In this document: in pieces, positions 9,601 through 17,170 of the stretch
Numbering within the stretch: the stretch's first letter is position 1
How the letters are laid out: the number at the start of each line of letters is the position of its first letter
From: Afipia massiliensis
Lineage (GTDB): Bacteria; Pseudomonadota; Alphaproteobacteria; Rhizobiales; Xanthobacteraceae
Length of the DNA: 64,000 nucleotides
Direction: 5' to 3'
NCBI RefSeq assembly: GCF_014203115.1
Contig: NZ_JACHIJ010000001.1
Span: 1-64,000 of the forward strand
Program-made: the position numbers and the translations under genes
The notes under the pieces: generated by a model
What the model saw: only the letters and a program-made list of their open reading frames with translations
Database searches by the model: none
Told to the model about the DNA's origin: nothing

Positions 9601-11419
9601 GCTTGCCCGCATTGATATCCGCGAGGGACACAGTCTGGCCGGCCGCCACTGCAACACCGTTCAGCGCCAGTGACCCGCCTGCCTGTGGCACACTGACGAT
9701 TTTGATGGCCTGAAGAACATCGCTGTTGACGTCGCTGAACGGAAAGTCGTTGGCAGTGAACGTACGCGGCACATCTTCGCTGATAGCAATGCGCGCATCC
9801 GCAGACGTCGGCGCATGGTTTGGCGGCAGGATTTCGACTTTCAGCGTATCGGTAAAAGTCTGTGAGGCTGTGTGAACGGTGCCGTCCGAATAAATAGCGC
9901 TGTCGGTTATAGTCGCTACGCTCGTGACGTTGAAGCTGCCGACATAGTCCGCTGGCAGCGTCGCTGTTAAATCTGTCGTCGCAAGTGCATCGAGCGTTGC
10001 TTGATCGGTAATGACCCACTTGCCGCTATCGGGACCGCTAACCGCAAGCGCACCGACCTGCACTCCGTTTAGCTTGAAGACGGTGCCTGCAACAAATCCG
10101 CTCAATACCAGCTTGGTGACGTGCTCGGAGCCGTCAGTGTCGCCTGTTGAAAGTCTTCCGATAACAATGTCACTGTCGTTCTCAAACCCTACGGCGCCGA
10201 TCTTGGCGGTTACCACGACATTGTCGACGCCCATGTCCAGGGGAATGGGATAACCATTCACAACGCCAAACCGGAGAGTGTAAGTCTGGTCGCTGGTGAA
10301 ACTGATCAGGATTCCCGTATCCGTCGCGAAATCATAGTGGTGCCATTGGTCGGCACCAAAATGCCGGAAGCCACCAGAAACGTCGCCGCCCAACAGGTCT
10401 GCCGTTGTGCCAATGAACAGATTATCCAGAACAGCATTACTGCTTACGTCGTAGTGGTCCGATACGCCGTTAAGGAGGTCCACCCGCCCAAATTGCGCGT
10501 ACGGAGTTCGATGAAGCGAGCCATCGACATTGTCGTGAGTCGAATTTCGATTCAGAATAAACATGTCATACGAGATACTTATGCTCTCGATGCCGTACGG
10601 GATCTTGAATGACTGCTGAAGAATTGCGTCGTAAGTGGTGGTCTCGGGGTAGGCCAATGCATATGGGCCGGTGGGAGCGCCGGGCAGATGGTAAACATTG
10701 GTAACGGGGCCCGCCTGCTTCTGGTATTGCCCCATCGTTGTGTCAAAGAATACGTAATTGAGATTGCTTGCCGCTAAGGACCAGCCGCTCATACCAGCAT
10801 CGAAGCCGCCATTAACAATCAGACTCACATTGCCGCGGCCGAACGCGAACGTCGCGGTATCCACCACAGGAGCAATGTCGATCTTGGCCGTCGCAGGCGT
10901 TGTGTCGTCGCTGCCAAAATTGTTGACGGCCGCGAACTGGAACGACGCAGGACCGTCGAAGTTTGCGGCAGGCTTGAAGTAGACGGTGGTTGCGAAATTG
11001 TTGGCGGCATTCCCGCTCGCGGCCACGTTGCCGGTGATCAATTGCGATAATCCGGCGTCCTTGTAGAGCTGACCGTGCGATATCGACGTAATGTTGTAGC
11101 TGGAGACCGTGCCCGTCGGGTCCGTACCCGACAACACGATGGCGACGCCCGTTGTCTGGTCTTCCGTACCCGCAGCGACCGATGACGGCGCAATCGTCTG
11201 CGGCTCGGGCGGCAGGGTAACGTCGAAATGGAACGTGCTGGCAACAGGTGTGGAATGATCCTCATTGCCGTCTTCGACGGTCACCGAAAATGAGGCTGAC
11301 GTGTTTGCCGAGCCGTCCTGAGCGAAGGTGACACGACCGGCCGCCACGTCGGCCTGTGTAAACGTCGTCGCTACCGTGCCGTTGACCTTGATCGTGCCGT
11401 GCTGAAGGTTCGAAACCAA
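3641..11419 (-). CDS. giant RTX/cadherin-like type I secreted protein, C-terminal part (frameshifted)
   Basis: A 2,592-residue frame that is the downstream part of one giant surface or secreted protein. It starts in mid-repeat with no signal or N-terminal module. The reading frame stays open upstream of the first ATG and continues the sequence that stops at 11470 (TNQAYTLTTNDLNASDPDD precedes MVSNLQHG). Residues about 1-1220 are cadherin-like/VCBS-type beta repeats (many NDAPV linkers, FTxTVxI strands). From about 1226 two long RTX modules follow in tandem (about 1226-1898 and 1898-2592). Each opens with TFxGTSGND and contains calcium-binding nonapeptides such as GGDGDDILIGSGGNDFI. Each ends in a type I secretion-target motif (FVF...DFxxGxDxID...LTxxDFI). 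The final motif ends the protein. The exporter is probably the one at 24.8-27.9 kb. If the frameshift is real, this half should not be made unless ribosomes slip. Confidence 0.85.
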   Translation of the reverse strand: MVSNLQHGTIKVNGTVATTFTQADVAAGRVTFAQDGSANTSASFSVTVEDGNEDHSTPVASTFHFDVTLPPEPQTIAPSSVAAGTEDQTTGVAIVLSGTDPTGTVSSYNITSISHGQLYKDAGLSQLITGNVAASGNAANNFATTVYFKPAANFDGPASFQFAAVNNFGSDDTTPATAKIDIAPVVDTATFAFGRGNVSLIVNGGFDAGMSGWSLAASNLNYVFFDTTMGQYQKQAGPVTNVYHLPGAPTGPYALAYPETTTYDAILQQSFKIPYGIESISISYDMFILNRNSTHDNVDGSLHRTPYAQFGRVDLLNGVSDHYDVSSNAVLDNLFIGTTADLLGGDVSGGFRHFGADQWHHYDFATDTGILISFTSDQTYTLRFGVVNGYPIPLDMGVDNVVVTAKIGAVGFENDSDIVIGRLSTGDTDGSEHVTKLVLSGFVAGTVFKLNGVQVGALAVSGPDSGKWVITDQATLDALATTDLTATLPADYVGSFNVTSVATITDSAIYSDGTVHTASQTFTDTLKVEILPPNHAPTSADARIAISEDVPRTFTANDFPFSDVNSDVLQAIKIVSVPQAGGSLALNGVAVAAGQTVSLADINAGKLVFTPANNMSGSSISSFTFQVQDDGGSGGYDSTHVGTDLSLTHTITLDVNPVADIPVFLPPAAGTRAGDEDTTISLGTLDISKSDPSETIKVAISGFPAGAVFKIDGVQVGALDSTPGSPTFGQWVITSASDIASLHDHALQLVPPVNVNGNYSLSIGATTTDSAVVNGLTVTNTSAPVTQTVSVSITAVNDAPVAHDDLVTVNEDTVLTLTNATLRANDTDVDSSASSLLVSAVSGAVGGAVALNGTSAIFTATAGFSGIAGFDYVISDGAGGTSSAHVTIDVKPIADHPVFTFNGTGAEDAGIVVGKLSTGDTDGSEQITKLVLGGFEPGTVFTINGTQAGALAVGGVDNGKWVITDAAQIASLASNNLILQAPQNFNGSFVITAVTSVTDTATLTTGATSNSATFTDTVQIVIDPVNDAPVVAQALVNQATGQGAPFSYQFSSNTFGDGDGDALAYSATLANGDPLPSWLSFDSASRTFSGSPPNAETLQVKVVANDGTATVSGTFNIVVAVNHLPTAAAVTFSFSSGDESVLTLAGSDQDSGDTLSYKLTHIPNDVQVYLDEQHLHPVVENQVFTTDTIYIVSASADFPGDFTYVAIDSYLTESAPATASARAPETATFTGTSGNDVANASVGTLTGFTGGSVGQLRDIAGDVFLPGDGVDTVIGGRGDDMIKITSSTNVGAGDVFQGGTGTNTIDVGETAAVDLRGASISNFTNLTGGDADNTVSMTFDQFLQLGAIDLGGGTNKIELYLPDYGSDPDAVPATQYDISNLPFPTLTGVGTVNLHPTGSGSKYLVMSQAQFAALSLIDLGAGNHDTLEIHTGRTFFMPESVVLNAEKVTIVGQGIVLGQGSIGATITGSSHSETIRGGDGDDILIGSGGNDFIDGGGRIDTYKFFGTSGGTTTVTDTGSIGSADQFDTLVLGNSSSIPSSTSPYMTFDVTRDGSTLTFTFGNETIIDQGGIDYIASYLPTYNFFNTNGYSIATGLSGTNSLVVGTDGNDIMSGSGAFFGGDGNDTLTLVNSTSADFLIGGRGDDTLNGTDSYGVTYVFRPGDGNDTINDTSNYEHFIVLDTAGAAFTSLSFYDDNPASITGNLVIKYGSGGNSDQITINNQFTNSGNAGVDIIDFNGASFAGYNLGFGFYDLSHDDNLSRYATSATNNTVLVAAKDRPSILRGDYFNGAKLMFGGDQNDQLYAGIKNDLMVGGGGADNFVFILPSSSTATATDVIADFEHGVDSIDFSQIVGGTSFGNLTFTYDSAQNKTVLTDSVTGIKIDLYGNITLTADDFIFEAPSAATFVGTSGNDIANVSPRTLTGFTGGAARQLSDTVGDTFIPGDGDDVIHAGLGADTVRLTASSNISAGDVFDGGGYSGLNVNDALYVATGHIDLRPATIVNFEILSGDDSSNTVEMSYAQYQQFTSFNLGGGTNIVDVYLPDSINSADIATAPTQYDMTSLHFASANGSPVNLLTTGSGNQSLKMTDLEVAQFSTIDLGDGAQDALTIIANGNFGLGSAQILNVENVTIIDGSGSDTLTGSNGKESIYGNGGDDIIMGGGGDDYLDGGTGNNTFKFTANDGHDTVAYTDGGTRTILLSGSPSYAPYDAFNITHLGADGLQLTYGNTTIDLLNYTDNDHVNIGFTFDNPIPFIYGTASFGWNWSFHHGLDGTDNKQILVGTDGVDHINAVGFGNLMFGGDGNDVITGGNALANVAPYALGGSDIYVGGKGDDMLISYGVGDPNAGPFSNIYATETYVFNVGDGQDTIDDRGGGNPQSSLYADRIIIDTKGAALTSFSASHDPTAASGGNDLVINYSGTDSITVLNQFDGQGHNIETINFNGASYAGFDFGNTDYSLNKAGDPVINVSNGGSMIVGDLNSSNDITYRSYTGAILIGGNENDRLDFDAGGGLMIGGGGADTFVFARSQVGVPAVIADFQDGQDRIDMKGLALDFSSLAITQTADATLVHADVFGGTIDFKLHGVHSLTANDFILA

Positions 11420-11469
11420 GAAATTGGACGTTGCGTCGTCTGGATCGCTGGCATTGAGATCATTCGTCG

Positions 11470-14439
11470 TCAGCGTGTAAGCCTGGTTCGTGTCACGCTG
11501 GCTGTCAGATCGCCAAGAAGCTCCGGCGCGTCATTGGTACCGGCAATGTTAACGGTGATCGTCGAGGTCGTGCCATCGGTGCCGGCAACGTTCAGCGTGT
11601 CGGTATAGGTCGTGCCCGCGACGAACTCGTTGTGGGCGCCGTCGGTCGCATAGCTCCACACGCCATCTGCGCCAAGCGTGAAATGTCCATAGCCGCCGCT
11701 GCCTGCGACATTGGTTTGCGCAACGAAAGTCGGCGAGTTGTCGGGATCTACAATGGCAATTGTGCCACCGGTTGTGAGGACGGCGTCGCCTTCATTCAGA
11801 TTGACGGTCGCCGCAGCAATCACCGCGATGTCATCGGTACCGGCGACGTTGACCGTGATGGACGAGGTCGTGCCATCCGCACTCGTCACCGTCAGCACAT
11901 CTGTATATGTCACCCCGGCTTTGAATTCGTTGTGCGCCGAATCCATCGTGTAGGACCACGCGCCATCCGCGCCGACCGTGAAATGTCCGTAGCCGCCGCT
12001 CCCTGCGACACCTGTTTGTGCGATAAATGTCGCCGGGCTATCGACGTCCGTAATCGCCAGCGTTCCGCTTGCCGTCTGGATAGCGCCGGTTTCGTCCAGG
12101 TTGACGACGGCTGATGTAATCACCGCTGCGTCGTTGACGCCGTTGATCGTTACAGTGAGCGTCTGCGTGTTGGAATCGACCGCGCCGTCGCTGACGTGCA
12201 CGCTATAGGTAATAGTCAGGACATCGTTCTCGTTGAGGAAATCGAGGTTCGCGGCACCGGGATCATAGGTCCACGTCAGATCTTTCGATCCGCCATCGCT
12301 TGTTGCACCATCGATATGAATGTTGCCGGCCAGGCCAAGCGCCGACAGATTGACGCCAGGCGGTAATACAGTCGAACCGTTCAGTTTGATGACGGCGGCA
12401 CCTGCGACCGAGGCCGTCAGCGTGTCGCCGACATCCAGGTCATGAGCCGTCAGGGTTCCGGTAATCGACCCAATGTCCTGTGCCGAGGCGTTCAGCGCTT
12501 CGGTCTGGTCCGGCGGCACAGTTACGCCCGCAATAACCGGCGCGTCGTTGACCGCCATAACGTTCAGTGTAACGATGGCGCTTGCTGAATTCTGGCCAAA
12601 GTGGGCGGTGCCATCGGGATCCTGCACGGTTACGGTGATCGCGCGCGGCGATGTCGATGGCGCATCGGATGTGTCGGTGTATGTCACCGATTGTAACGCA
12701 GTCTGGAAATCCGCAAGCGTCGGTGACTGCCCGGCAATCGCAGTCAGTGTCAGCGTACCGGAGGTCGCGTCGAACATACCGTGAATCTTGGCCGTGTCCG
12801 TGAACGACAGCACGTCTTCAGCTGCGTCATAATTGCCGGTGATCTGGACGGTCGCCTTCGTCAGCGTTGTGCTATCGATGTCTGCGAGCGTGAGCGACGG
12901 AGCGACAAGAACAGCCGTCTGCTCCTGTGCGGTGACCGGGCTCGTTCCGATAATTACGACAGGTGCATCGTTCACCGAGTTGACGTTGAGCGTCACAATC
13001 ACCGAGTCGGATATCGTGGTGCCATTGGTCGCGTGATAGGTAAACGTATCCGTGCCGCTGAAATCCGCCGCCGGCGTGTAAAGGAACGAGCCGTCTGGAT
13101 TGAAGGTCAGCGAACCGTGCTGGGGGCCGACATCAACAATCGCAGTCAGCGATGAGCCGTCGCGCGTGGAATCGTTGGCGAGTACGCCGCTCGGCAGAAC
13201 GGCAAGAATGCCGTCTTCATTCAGTGTATAGGAATCCGCTGACACGTAGGTTTTGTGATCGACCGCGCTGACGCCGGCGACAGTTGTCACAGCCGGGTTG
13301 CCGGTCGTCGCGTTACCGGTGCTGTCGCTTGCTGGTGGAATGACAATCGTAACCGGAACGACAACCGGTGGCGATGCCGTATCGCTCGGCGTCAGGAGCG
13401 GCGTGGTTGGATCGCCAAAGGGCGACGATGAGCCGTGCCTCGTAGTCGATTGCGGCTGTGCGTCGGCCAGCATGCCGGAGCCGGCGATACTCTTGAATTT
13501 CAGCAAGGCCTCGAGCGCGCTCAACTCGGCGGCAAGGTCGGCGGGCGTTTTGCCCTGCAACTGACTGTCGAATTGCGACGGGCCGGTCGGCGTGAGAATG
13601 AGCTTGCCGCCTTCGCTGGTCAGCGTCGCAATGACATTGCCGTTCTGGTCGAGGATGGATGCCCTGTGCTCTCCGTCGCCCTGACGGAAGATATACAGCG
13701 TCACCTCGCCGTTATTCGAGCCGACATCACCGCCGCCTGCGGTGCCATCGATCTTCATGGTCGCGGCCGGCGTGCCTATCCGCATGTTGCCGAGTTTGGC
13801 GATCGCGCCCGAAACAAAACTGAACGAGCCCTGGACGAGATTGAACTCTTCGATATTGGCGGAGCCGTTCGCGTCATAAGCGAAGTCGGTCAACACCAGT
13901 CGCGAATCCGGCGTGATCTGAAACACGCTGCCATCCCTGAACAGGATGCCAATCGTTCCGCTGGAATCTGTCTGAACGACATCGCCCTTCAGCACCGCAT
14001 CGCCGACGTTGAGCACGATGGCAACGCCGTTACGGATCACGGTCGCATGGCCTTCAAGCTTGGCCACCTGCCCGATGGCTTGCGCGGAGGCCTCTTGCGT
14101 CGTTGCGGAGGCGTATTGCCCCGCGGCGCGTGGGCCCGCGAGAGCCGCGATCACAGCTCCTGTCAGCGCCGCACCGTTCGGCGACTGAATTGTCGCGGGA
14201 GCGCTTGTTTTGAAGTAGCCCGTAACGACGTGAACATTGCCGTCGCCACCGATAAGCGTGAGGTCGTCGCCGATGCGTTTGAAATCAGCGTGAAACAGCA
14301 ACTGCGCATCAATGATCGCAACGCTGGCGTTTAAGCCGACATTGTCGGCTGACTGCGAACTCCACGCAGCGAGTGTGTCGTCTCTGCTTTCCAGAAAGGA
14401 AGGGATTTCCGCGAAGTCAGTATCGTCGCTGCCCAGCAT
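11470..14439 (-). CDS. giant type I secreted protein, N-terminal part with FecR-like domain (frameshifted)
   Basis: A 989-residue N-terminal part of the same giant protein. Residues 41-80 form a short beta module (AIIDAQLLFHADFKRIGDDL...) shared with the 1,404-aa protein at 28-32 kb. An AAG tripeptide follows (R104-A105-A106-G107), then a FecR-like beta domain from about 120 to 235 (GQVAKLEGHATVIRNG, GDVVQT, FRDGSVFQI). VCBS/cadherin-like repeats run from about 405 to the end. There is no Sec signal, as expected for a C-terminally targeted type I substrate. The frame ends abnormally in DLTASVTRTRLTR; the next frame carries the expected continuation, so one base is missing (or four lost) near 11490-11500. 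With the downstream frame the intact protein would be about 3,600 residues. Confidence 0.88.
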   Translation of the reverse strand: MLGSDDTDFAEIPSFLESRDDTLAAWSSQSADNVGLNASVAIIDAQLLFHADFKRIGDDLTLIGGDGNVHVVTGYFKTSAPATIQSPNGAALTGAVIAALAGPRAAGQYASATTQEASAQAIGQVAKLEGHATVIRNGVAIVLNVGDAVLKGDVVQTDSSGTIGILFRDGSVFQITPDSRLVLTDFAYDANGSANIEEFNLVQGSFSFVSGAIAKLGNMRIGTPAATMKIDGTAGGGDVGSNNGEVTLYIFRQGDGEHRASILDQNGNVIATLTSEGGKLILTPTGPSQFDSQLQGKTPADLAAELSALEALLKFKSIAGSGMLADAQPQSTTRHGSSSPFGDPTTPLLTPSDTASPPVVVPVTIVIPPASDSTGNATTGNPAVTTVAGVSAVDHKTYVSADSYTLNEDGILAVLPSGVLANDSTRDGSSLTAIVDVGPQHGSLTFNPDGSFLYTPAADFSGTDTFTYHATNGTTISDSVIVTLNVNSVNDAPVVIIGTSPVTAQEQTAVLVAPSLTLADIDSTTLTKATVQITGNYDAAEDVLSFTDTAKIHGMFDATSGTLTLTAIAGQSPTLADFQTALQSVTYTDTSDAPSTSPRAITVTVQDPDGTAHFGQNSASAIVTLNVMAVNDAPVIAGVTVPPDQTEALNASAQDIGSITGTLTAHDLDVGDTLTASVAGAAVIKLNGSTVLPPGVNLSALGLAGNIHIDGATSDGGSKDLTWTYDPGAANLDFLNENDVLTITYSVHVSDGAVDSNTQTLTVTINGVNDAAVITSAVVNLDETGAIQTASGTLAITDVDSPATFIAQTGVAGSGGYGHFTVGADGAWSYTMDSAHNEFKAGVTYTDVLTVTSADGTTSSITVNVAGTDDIAVIAAATVNLNEGDAVLTTGGTIAIVDPDNSPTFVAQTNVAGSGGYGHFTLGADGVWSYATDGAHNEFVAGTTYTDTLNVAGTDGTTSTITVNIAGTNDAPELLGDLTASVTRTRLTR

Positions 14440-14639
14440 TTCAACCCACCGCTAATTGCCGTCACGTTCCGCATGGAGCGCGGCGGGACCCAAGCGGGGG
14501 TTCCACTGCAGGTCTAACTTTTGACGAATTGTAGGGAACCAAGCAAGGAAATGTTCCCGATAACCTTATCTCTCCACCGTCCCCGCTAAGGGAGCGCCCA
14601 GTTGGGCAAGAAATCGGGAGACCGGTGTCAAAGTCAGCA

Positions 14640-14666
14640 TATTGAAAATACATAATATTTTCAATA
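14640..14666. promoter_or_regulatory. AT-rich perfect inverted repeat upstream of the giant gene
   Basis: TATTGAAAATA (14640-14650), spacer CATAA, TATTTTCAATA (14656-14666): an 11-base perfect inverted repeat in an otherwise GC-rich region, about 200 bases before the start of the giant gene at 14439. Symmetry, size and position suit a dimeric regulator operator. No U-tract follows, so it is unlikely to be a terminator. The remaining sequence from 14440 to 14773 holds no supported gene. Confidence 0.45.
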
Positions 14667-14773
14667 TATTGCAGGTCGTTCTTGTTGTGAGAATTGACGC
14701 TAAGGAGGCACGGCCTGAGGCTGGCTTTTCGCCCGTTGCGGAAACCGCCGGCGGCATTCATCTGCGCCTCGAC

Positions 14774-14800
14774 GAAAAAGGCCCCGGTTTTTCCGGGGCC
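14774..14800 (-). terminator. intrinsic terminator of the outer-membrane-protein gene
   Basis: On the minus strand GGCCCCGG, loop AAAAA, CCGGGGCC, then TTTTTCG. An 8-base GC stem plus U-tract, 30 bases after the stop codon of the Omp gene at 14831. Confidence 0.9.
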
Positions 14801-14830
14801 TAAGTTCAAACTGGAGTAGGAATTCGACAG

Positions 14831-15487
14831 TTAGTAAGCGCCGAACCGATAGTTCAGGCCGACCTTGACCGTCTGCACTTCGATGTCGCCGCTGCGCAGG
14901 AAGCCCGCGGTGCTGACGAAGTAATCTTCGCTGCCGTAACCGGCGTAGAGATACTCAGCCTTTACAGACCAGTTTCGAGCAAAGCCAACTTCCACGCCAG
15001 CGCCCACAGAATATCCAACGTGCGTCTTGCTGTCGTTGAAATTGACACCAAGCACGGCGACGTTCACCTCATTGCTTGCGAAGCCGACGCCGCCCTTACC
15101 GTAAACCAGCACGTTGTCGAAGGCGTAGCCGATGCGACCCGACACAGAGCCGAAGCCTTCAATCTTGGTCCCGACGGTGAGCAGACCGACGATACCCGCG
15201 GTCTGGCCGATGTCGGACCATGCACCTTCAGCCTCGATACCGAAAACCCAAGGCGAGCCGGCGCCCTGCCAGTTGTAACCAAGGGTACCGCCCGCGAAGC
15301 CGCCCTTCAGATCCATTCCCTGGCTGTCCGACCAACCGTAGCCGCCCATCGCGCCGATATAGAAGCCGGTCCAATTGAAGGCCGGAGAAACGATTGGCGC
15401 CTTTGTATAAGTGCGCGCTGGCAGATCGGCCGCAGAGGCGATCGACGTCGTGGCAAGAAGTCCCAGTGCAATAAGCTTAAGTTTCAT
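14831..15487 (-). CDS. outer-membrane beta-barrel protein (Omp25/Omp31 type)
   Basis: A 218-residue small beta-barrel of the porin-like family common in Rhizobiales. ATG 15487 is chosen because it opens a clean signal peptide (MKLKLIALGLLATTSIASA, cut before ADLP). The mature N-terminus ADLPARTYTKAP leads to NWTGFYIGAMGGYGW, the family hallmark. Alternating strands follow (GSVSGRIGYAFDNVLVYGKGG, NWSVKAEYLYAGYG), and the last strand VQTVKVGLNYRFGAY ends in an aromatic residue as required for BAM insertion. The size is that of an eight-stranded barrel. It is a single gene with its own terminator, and probably contributes to envelope structure. Confidence 0.92.
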   Translation of the reverse strand: MKLKLIALGLLATTSIASAADLPARTYTKAPIVSPAFNWTGFYIGAMGGYGWSDSQGMDLKGGFAGGTLGYNWQGAGSPWVFGIEAEGAWSDIGQTAGIVGLLTVGTKIEGFGSVSGRIGYAFDNVLVYGKGGVGFASNEVNVAVLGVNFNDSKTHVGYSVGAGVEVGFARNWSVKAEYLYAGYGSEDYFVSTAGFLRSGDIEVQTVKVGLNYRFGAY

Positions 15488-15878
15488 TCCCAGTCCCCAA
15501 GGTTCCAAAATTTACGGTTCCACTGAGCATTGTTTAGTCAAGCGGCTCAAGTGGATGCCCATATTTCAGGCTGATTAACAGGGGCTGAGCTTTTTTGGCA
15601 ACACTACCGCCGAGAACGCTAGCGGTATCTGGCCACTTATGGGAGCGCTGCCACGCCAAGGCGCCACGAGCGTTCTTGGATCTTGCCTAAAACAGTCGTC
15701 CACGTTGGGCGCTTCACGCGCGCGGTTGAGCGGCAAAAACGGACGGGCTGGGTTCACGCGGAGCGCACCAGCGTCTATGCCAGCGCAAGCGCCCAATGTG
15801 TCGCGGAGTCCTGCGCGCACGCACATATAAAAGGACGATCGCAGACCGAAGGTCTTGCAGACTTGGCGGGCAGATTTC
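15488..15878. other. intergenic region, no gene supported
   Basis: Promoter side of the Omp gene. Open frames on both strands exist but show no family resemblance, no ribosome site and no sensible composition. Nothing else recognised. Confidence 0.4.
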
Positions 15879-16061
15879 TCAATCACGATCTCTCCCGCTG
15901 TCCTTCAGCAACTGCGCCGCGTTGATGAGCCGGTAGATCTTTGGTGATTTCAGCGGGTCCGCATCGCAATTCGGGCAAAGCAACTGCGTCTTCCCGCCCT
16001 TGAGAGCGATCGCCATCTTGTTCCCGCAGTGGGGACAACGACTATGGACCCATTTTCCCAT
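15879..16061 (-). CDS. small zinc-ribbon protein, paralogue of the gene at 3022
   Basis: A 60-residue protein from ATG 16061 (MGKWVHSRCP...). Two CxxC knuckles, CPHCGNKM and CPNCDAD, flank a basic strand, followed by DPLKSPKIYRLINAAQLLKD. The same architecture and the same D-P-[LI]-K-S-P motif occur in the protein at 3022-3198. The frame stays open to 16487, but the longer N-terminus crosses a terminator and a separate small ORF, so the short start is preferred. Role unknown. Confidence 0.6.
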   Translation of the reverse strand: MGKWVHSRCPHCGNKMAIALKGGKTQLLCPNCDADPLKSPKIYRLINAAQLLKDSGRDRD

Positions 16062-16207
16062 TCCGGAACTCAAGCAACTGGCTGGGACTCTGTCTGTGGA
16101 ATACCTCACAGATAACCCCGAGCCGCATGCTTTCTTCCAACGGGTCTTCGTGAAGGCATTTCCCTTCAGCAGTTTCAAACAGGGGACCGCCGTGAGCTCG
16201 CGTACCA

Positions 16208-16245
16208 ATAAAAAGGACGCGCCCAGCAATGCTCGACGCGTCCTT
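16208..16245 (-). terminator. intrinsic terminator of a short minus-strand transcript
   Basis: On the minus strand AAGGACGCG, a 15-base loop, CGCGTCCTT, then TTTATTGG. The 9-base stem (16237-16245 with 16213-16221) and U-rich tail are clear. It would end a transcript of only about 150 bases starting near 16370. Confidence 0.7.
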
Positions 16246-16299
16246 CCTATTCTCGCTGAACCAGGCGGAAAGACCGCCCTGTCCGAAGTTCTTGCGAAC

Positions 16300-16344
16300 T
16301 TAGCGGGCGGCCCCAGCGAGGTGACAGCGCTTGGAATGAGACAC
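16300..16344 (-). CDS. possible 14-codon ORF or small RNA
   Basis: The minus strand has a very strong ribosome site (AAAGGAGGTGG) followed by GTG at 16344 and a 14-codon frame, (M)SHSKRCHLAGAAR, stopping at 16300. About 55 bases later comes the intrinsic terminator at 16208-16245; between them lies a GC hairpin around 16262-16280. Ribosome site, mini-ORF and terminator together look like a compact transcription unit, either a small protein or leader peptide, or an RNA whose near-perfect Shine-Dalgarno is its active part. No homologue recognised. Confidence 0.4.
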   Translation of the reverse strand: MSHSKRCHLAGAAR

Positions 16345-16497
16345 TGGACCACCTCCTTTCGTGTTGACGGAACAATCAATATAAGACGCCAGACGCCAAA
16401 GTGAAGGTGCGCCGCGCAATGTCCCCTGTTCCGCGCGATGCTCGATAGATCAGCTATCGTAGCGATTGCGCTGGCGATGCAGCGCAACTGGCAAGCA

Positions 16498-16920
16498 TCA
16501 TGCGCTCATCGCGTTCGGGCGCGCGCCGCCAACCTTGTCGAATTTGTGCGCCAGCCACGAAGAAAACGTCGCCGGGATGAATCCCACAAGTCCGTAGAGG
16601 AAGTAATGCTTGAGGCCCGTCTCGGTGCCCAATGTCCCATAGAGAACGGCTGTTGCCGCAAATGCCACGAGCCCGGTCAACACCATTCGGACGGTCGGAC
16701 TTATCCGCCGGACGTGCAGGAAAATATCATCGACCGCGCCGATCATCAGGGCAGGAATAATCCCGAACAGGTAATTGTAGGGAAGCGTCACGACTAAAAC
16801 CTTGAACAGCTTCCTTATGACGTTGTCTCCGTCCCAGTATCCGTCCGGCGTTCCCAGGATGAGCAGGAAGAACCCAGCCACCAGCGGTCCTATGGCTGCG
16901 AAGATGATGTATCGCTTCAT
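16498..16920 (-). CDS. DUF5413-like integral membrane protein
   Basis: A 140-residue protein from ATG 16920, with GGGAG about 8 bases upstream. Four hydrophobic segments are visible: IIFAAIGPLVAGFFLLIL, LPYNYLFGIIPALMIGAV, MVLTGLVAFAATAVLYG and HYFLYGLVGFIPATFSSWLA. The order and the motifs MKRYIIFA, YNYLFGxxPALM and LYGLVGFIPAT..SWLAHK match a small Bradyrhizobium membrane family I associate with DUF5413. Function unknown. The frame extends upstream to 17202, but that stretch lacks membrane character or a ribosome site. Confidence 0.75.
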   Translation of the reverse strand: MKRYIIFAAIGPLVAGFFLLILGTPDGYWDGDNVIRKLFKVLVVTLPYNYLFGIIPALMIGAVDDIFLHVRRISPTVRMVLTGLVAFAATAVLYGTLGTETGLKHYFLYGLVGFIPATFSSWLAHKFDKVGGARPNAMSA

Positions 16921-17121
16921 TTGCTCCCTGCCCGGTTCTTTTCGCGCGAGCCGCGCCCAGCGTGTTCCACATATAAGAAAACGAGAACCGGCCGCGCGCA
17001 AGTCGTTAGCCCCCGCTGCCGGTCTCGCCGACAAAAAATCTACCACTGCAGGGAACGAAGCGGAAAGCCGACGCGTTATCGAAACAAGAGCCGTCAGCCC
17101 GAGAGGGTTGAAAGCTCGAAG

Positions 17122-17160
17122 AGCCCCGCTCAATGCTCCGGCATAGGGCGGGGCTTTTTC
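17122..17160 (+). terminator. intrinsic terminator
   Basis: AGCCCCGC (17122-17129) pairs with GCGGGGCT (17148-17155), then TTTTTC. It lies just before the plus-strand gene at 17171. No gene reads into it from the left on the plus strand, so the transcript it ends is unidentified (possibly a small RNA). Confidence 0.7.
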
Positions 17161-17170
17161 GGAGATGACA

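Noticed and set aside
11470-11519. Programmed ribosomal frameshift as the explanation of the split giant gene
   Set aside because: No slippery heptamer or clear downstream pseudoknot can be seen; a mutation or sequence error is simpler. Kept only as an option in the finding.
14462-14809. A 115-codon frame upstream of the giant gene
   Set aside because: It spans the terminator of the Omp gene and the AT palindrome and has no ribosome site or protein-like pattern.
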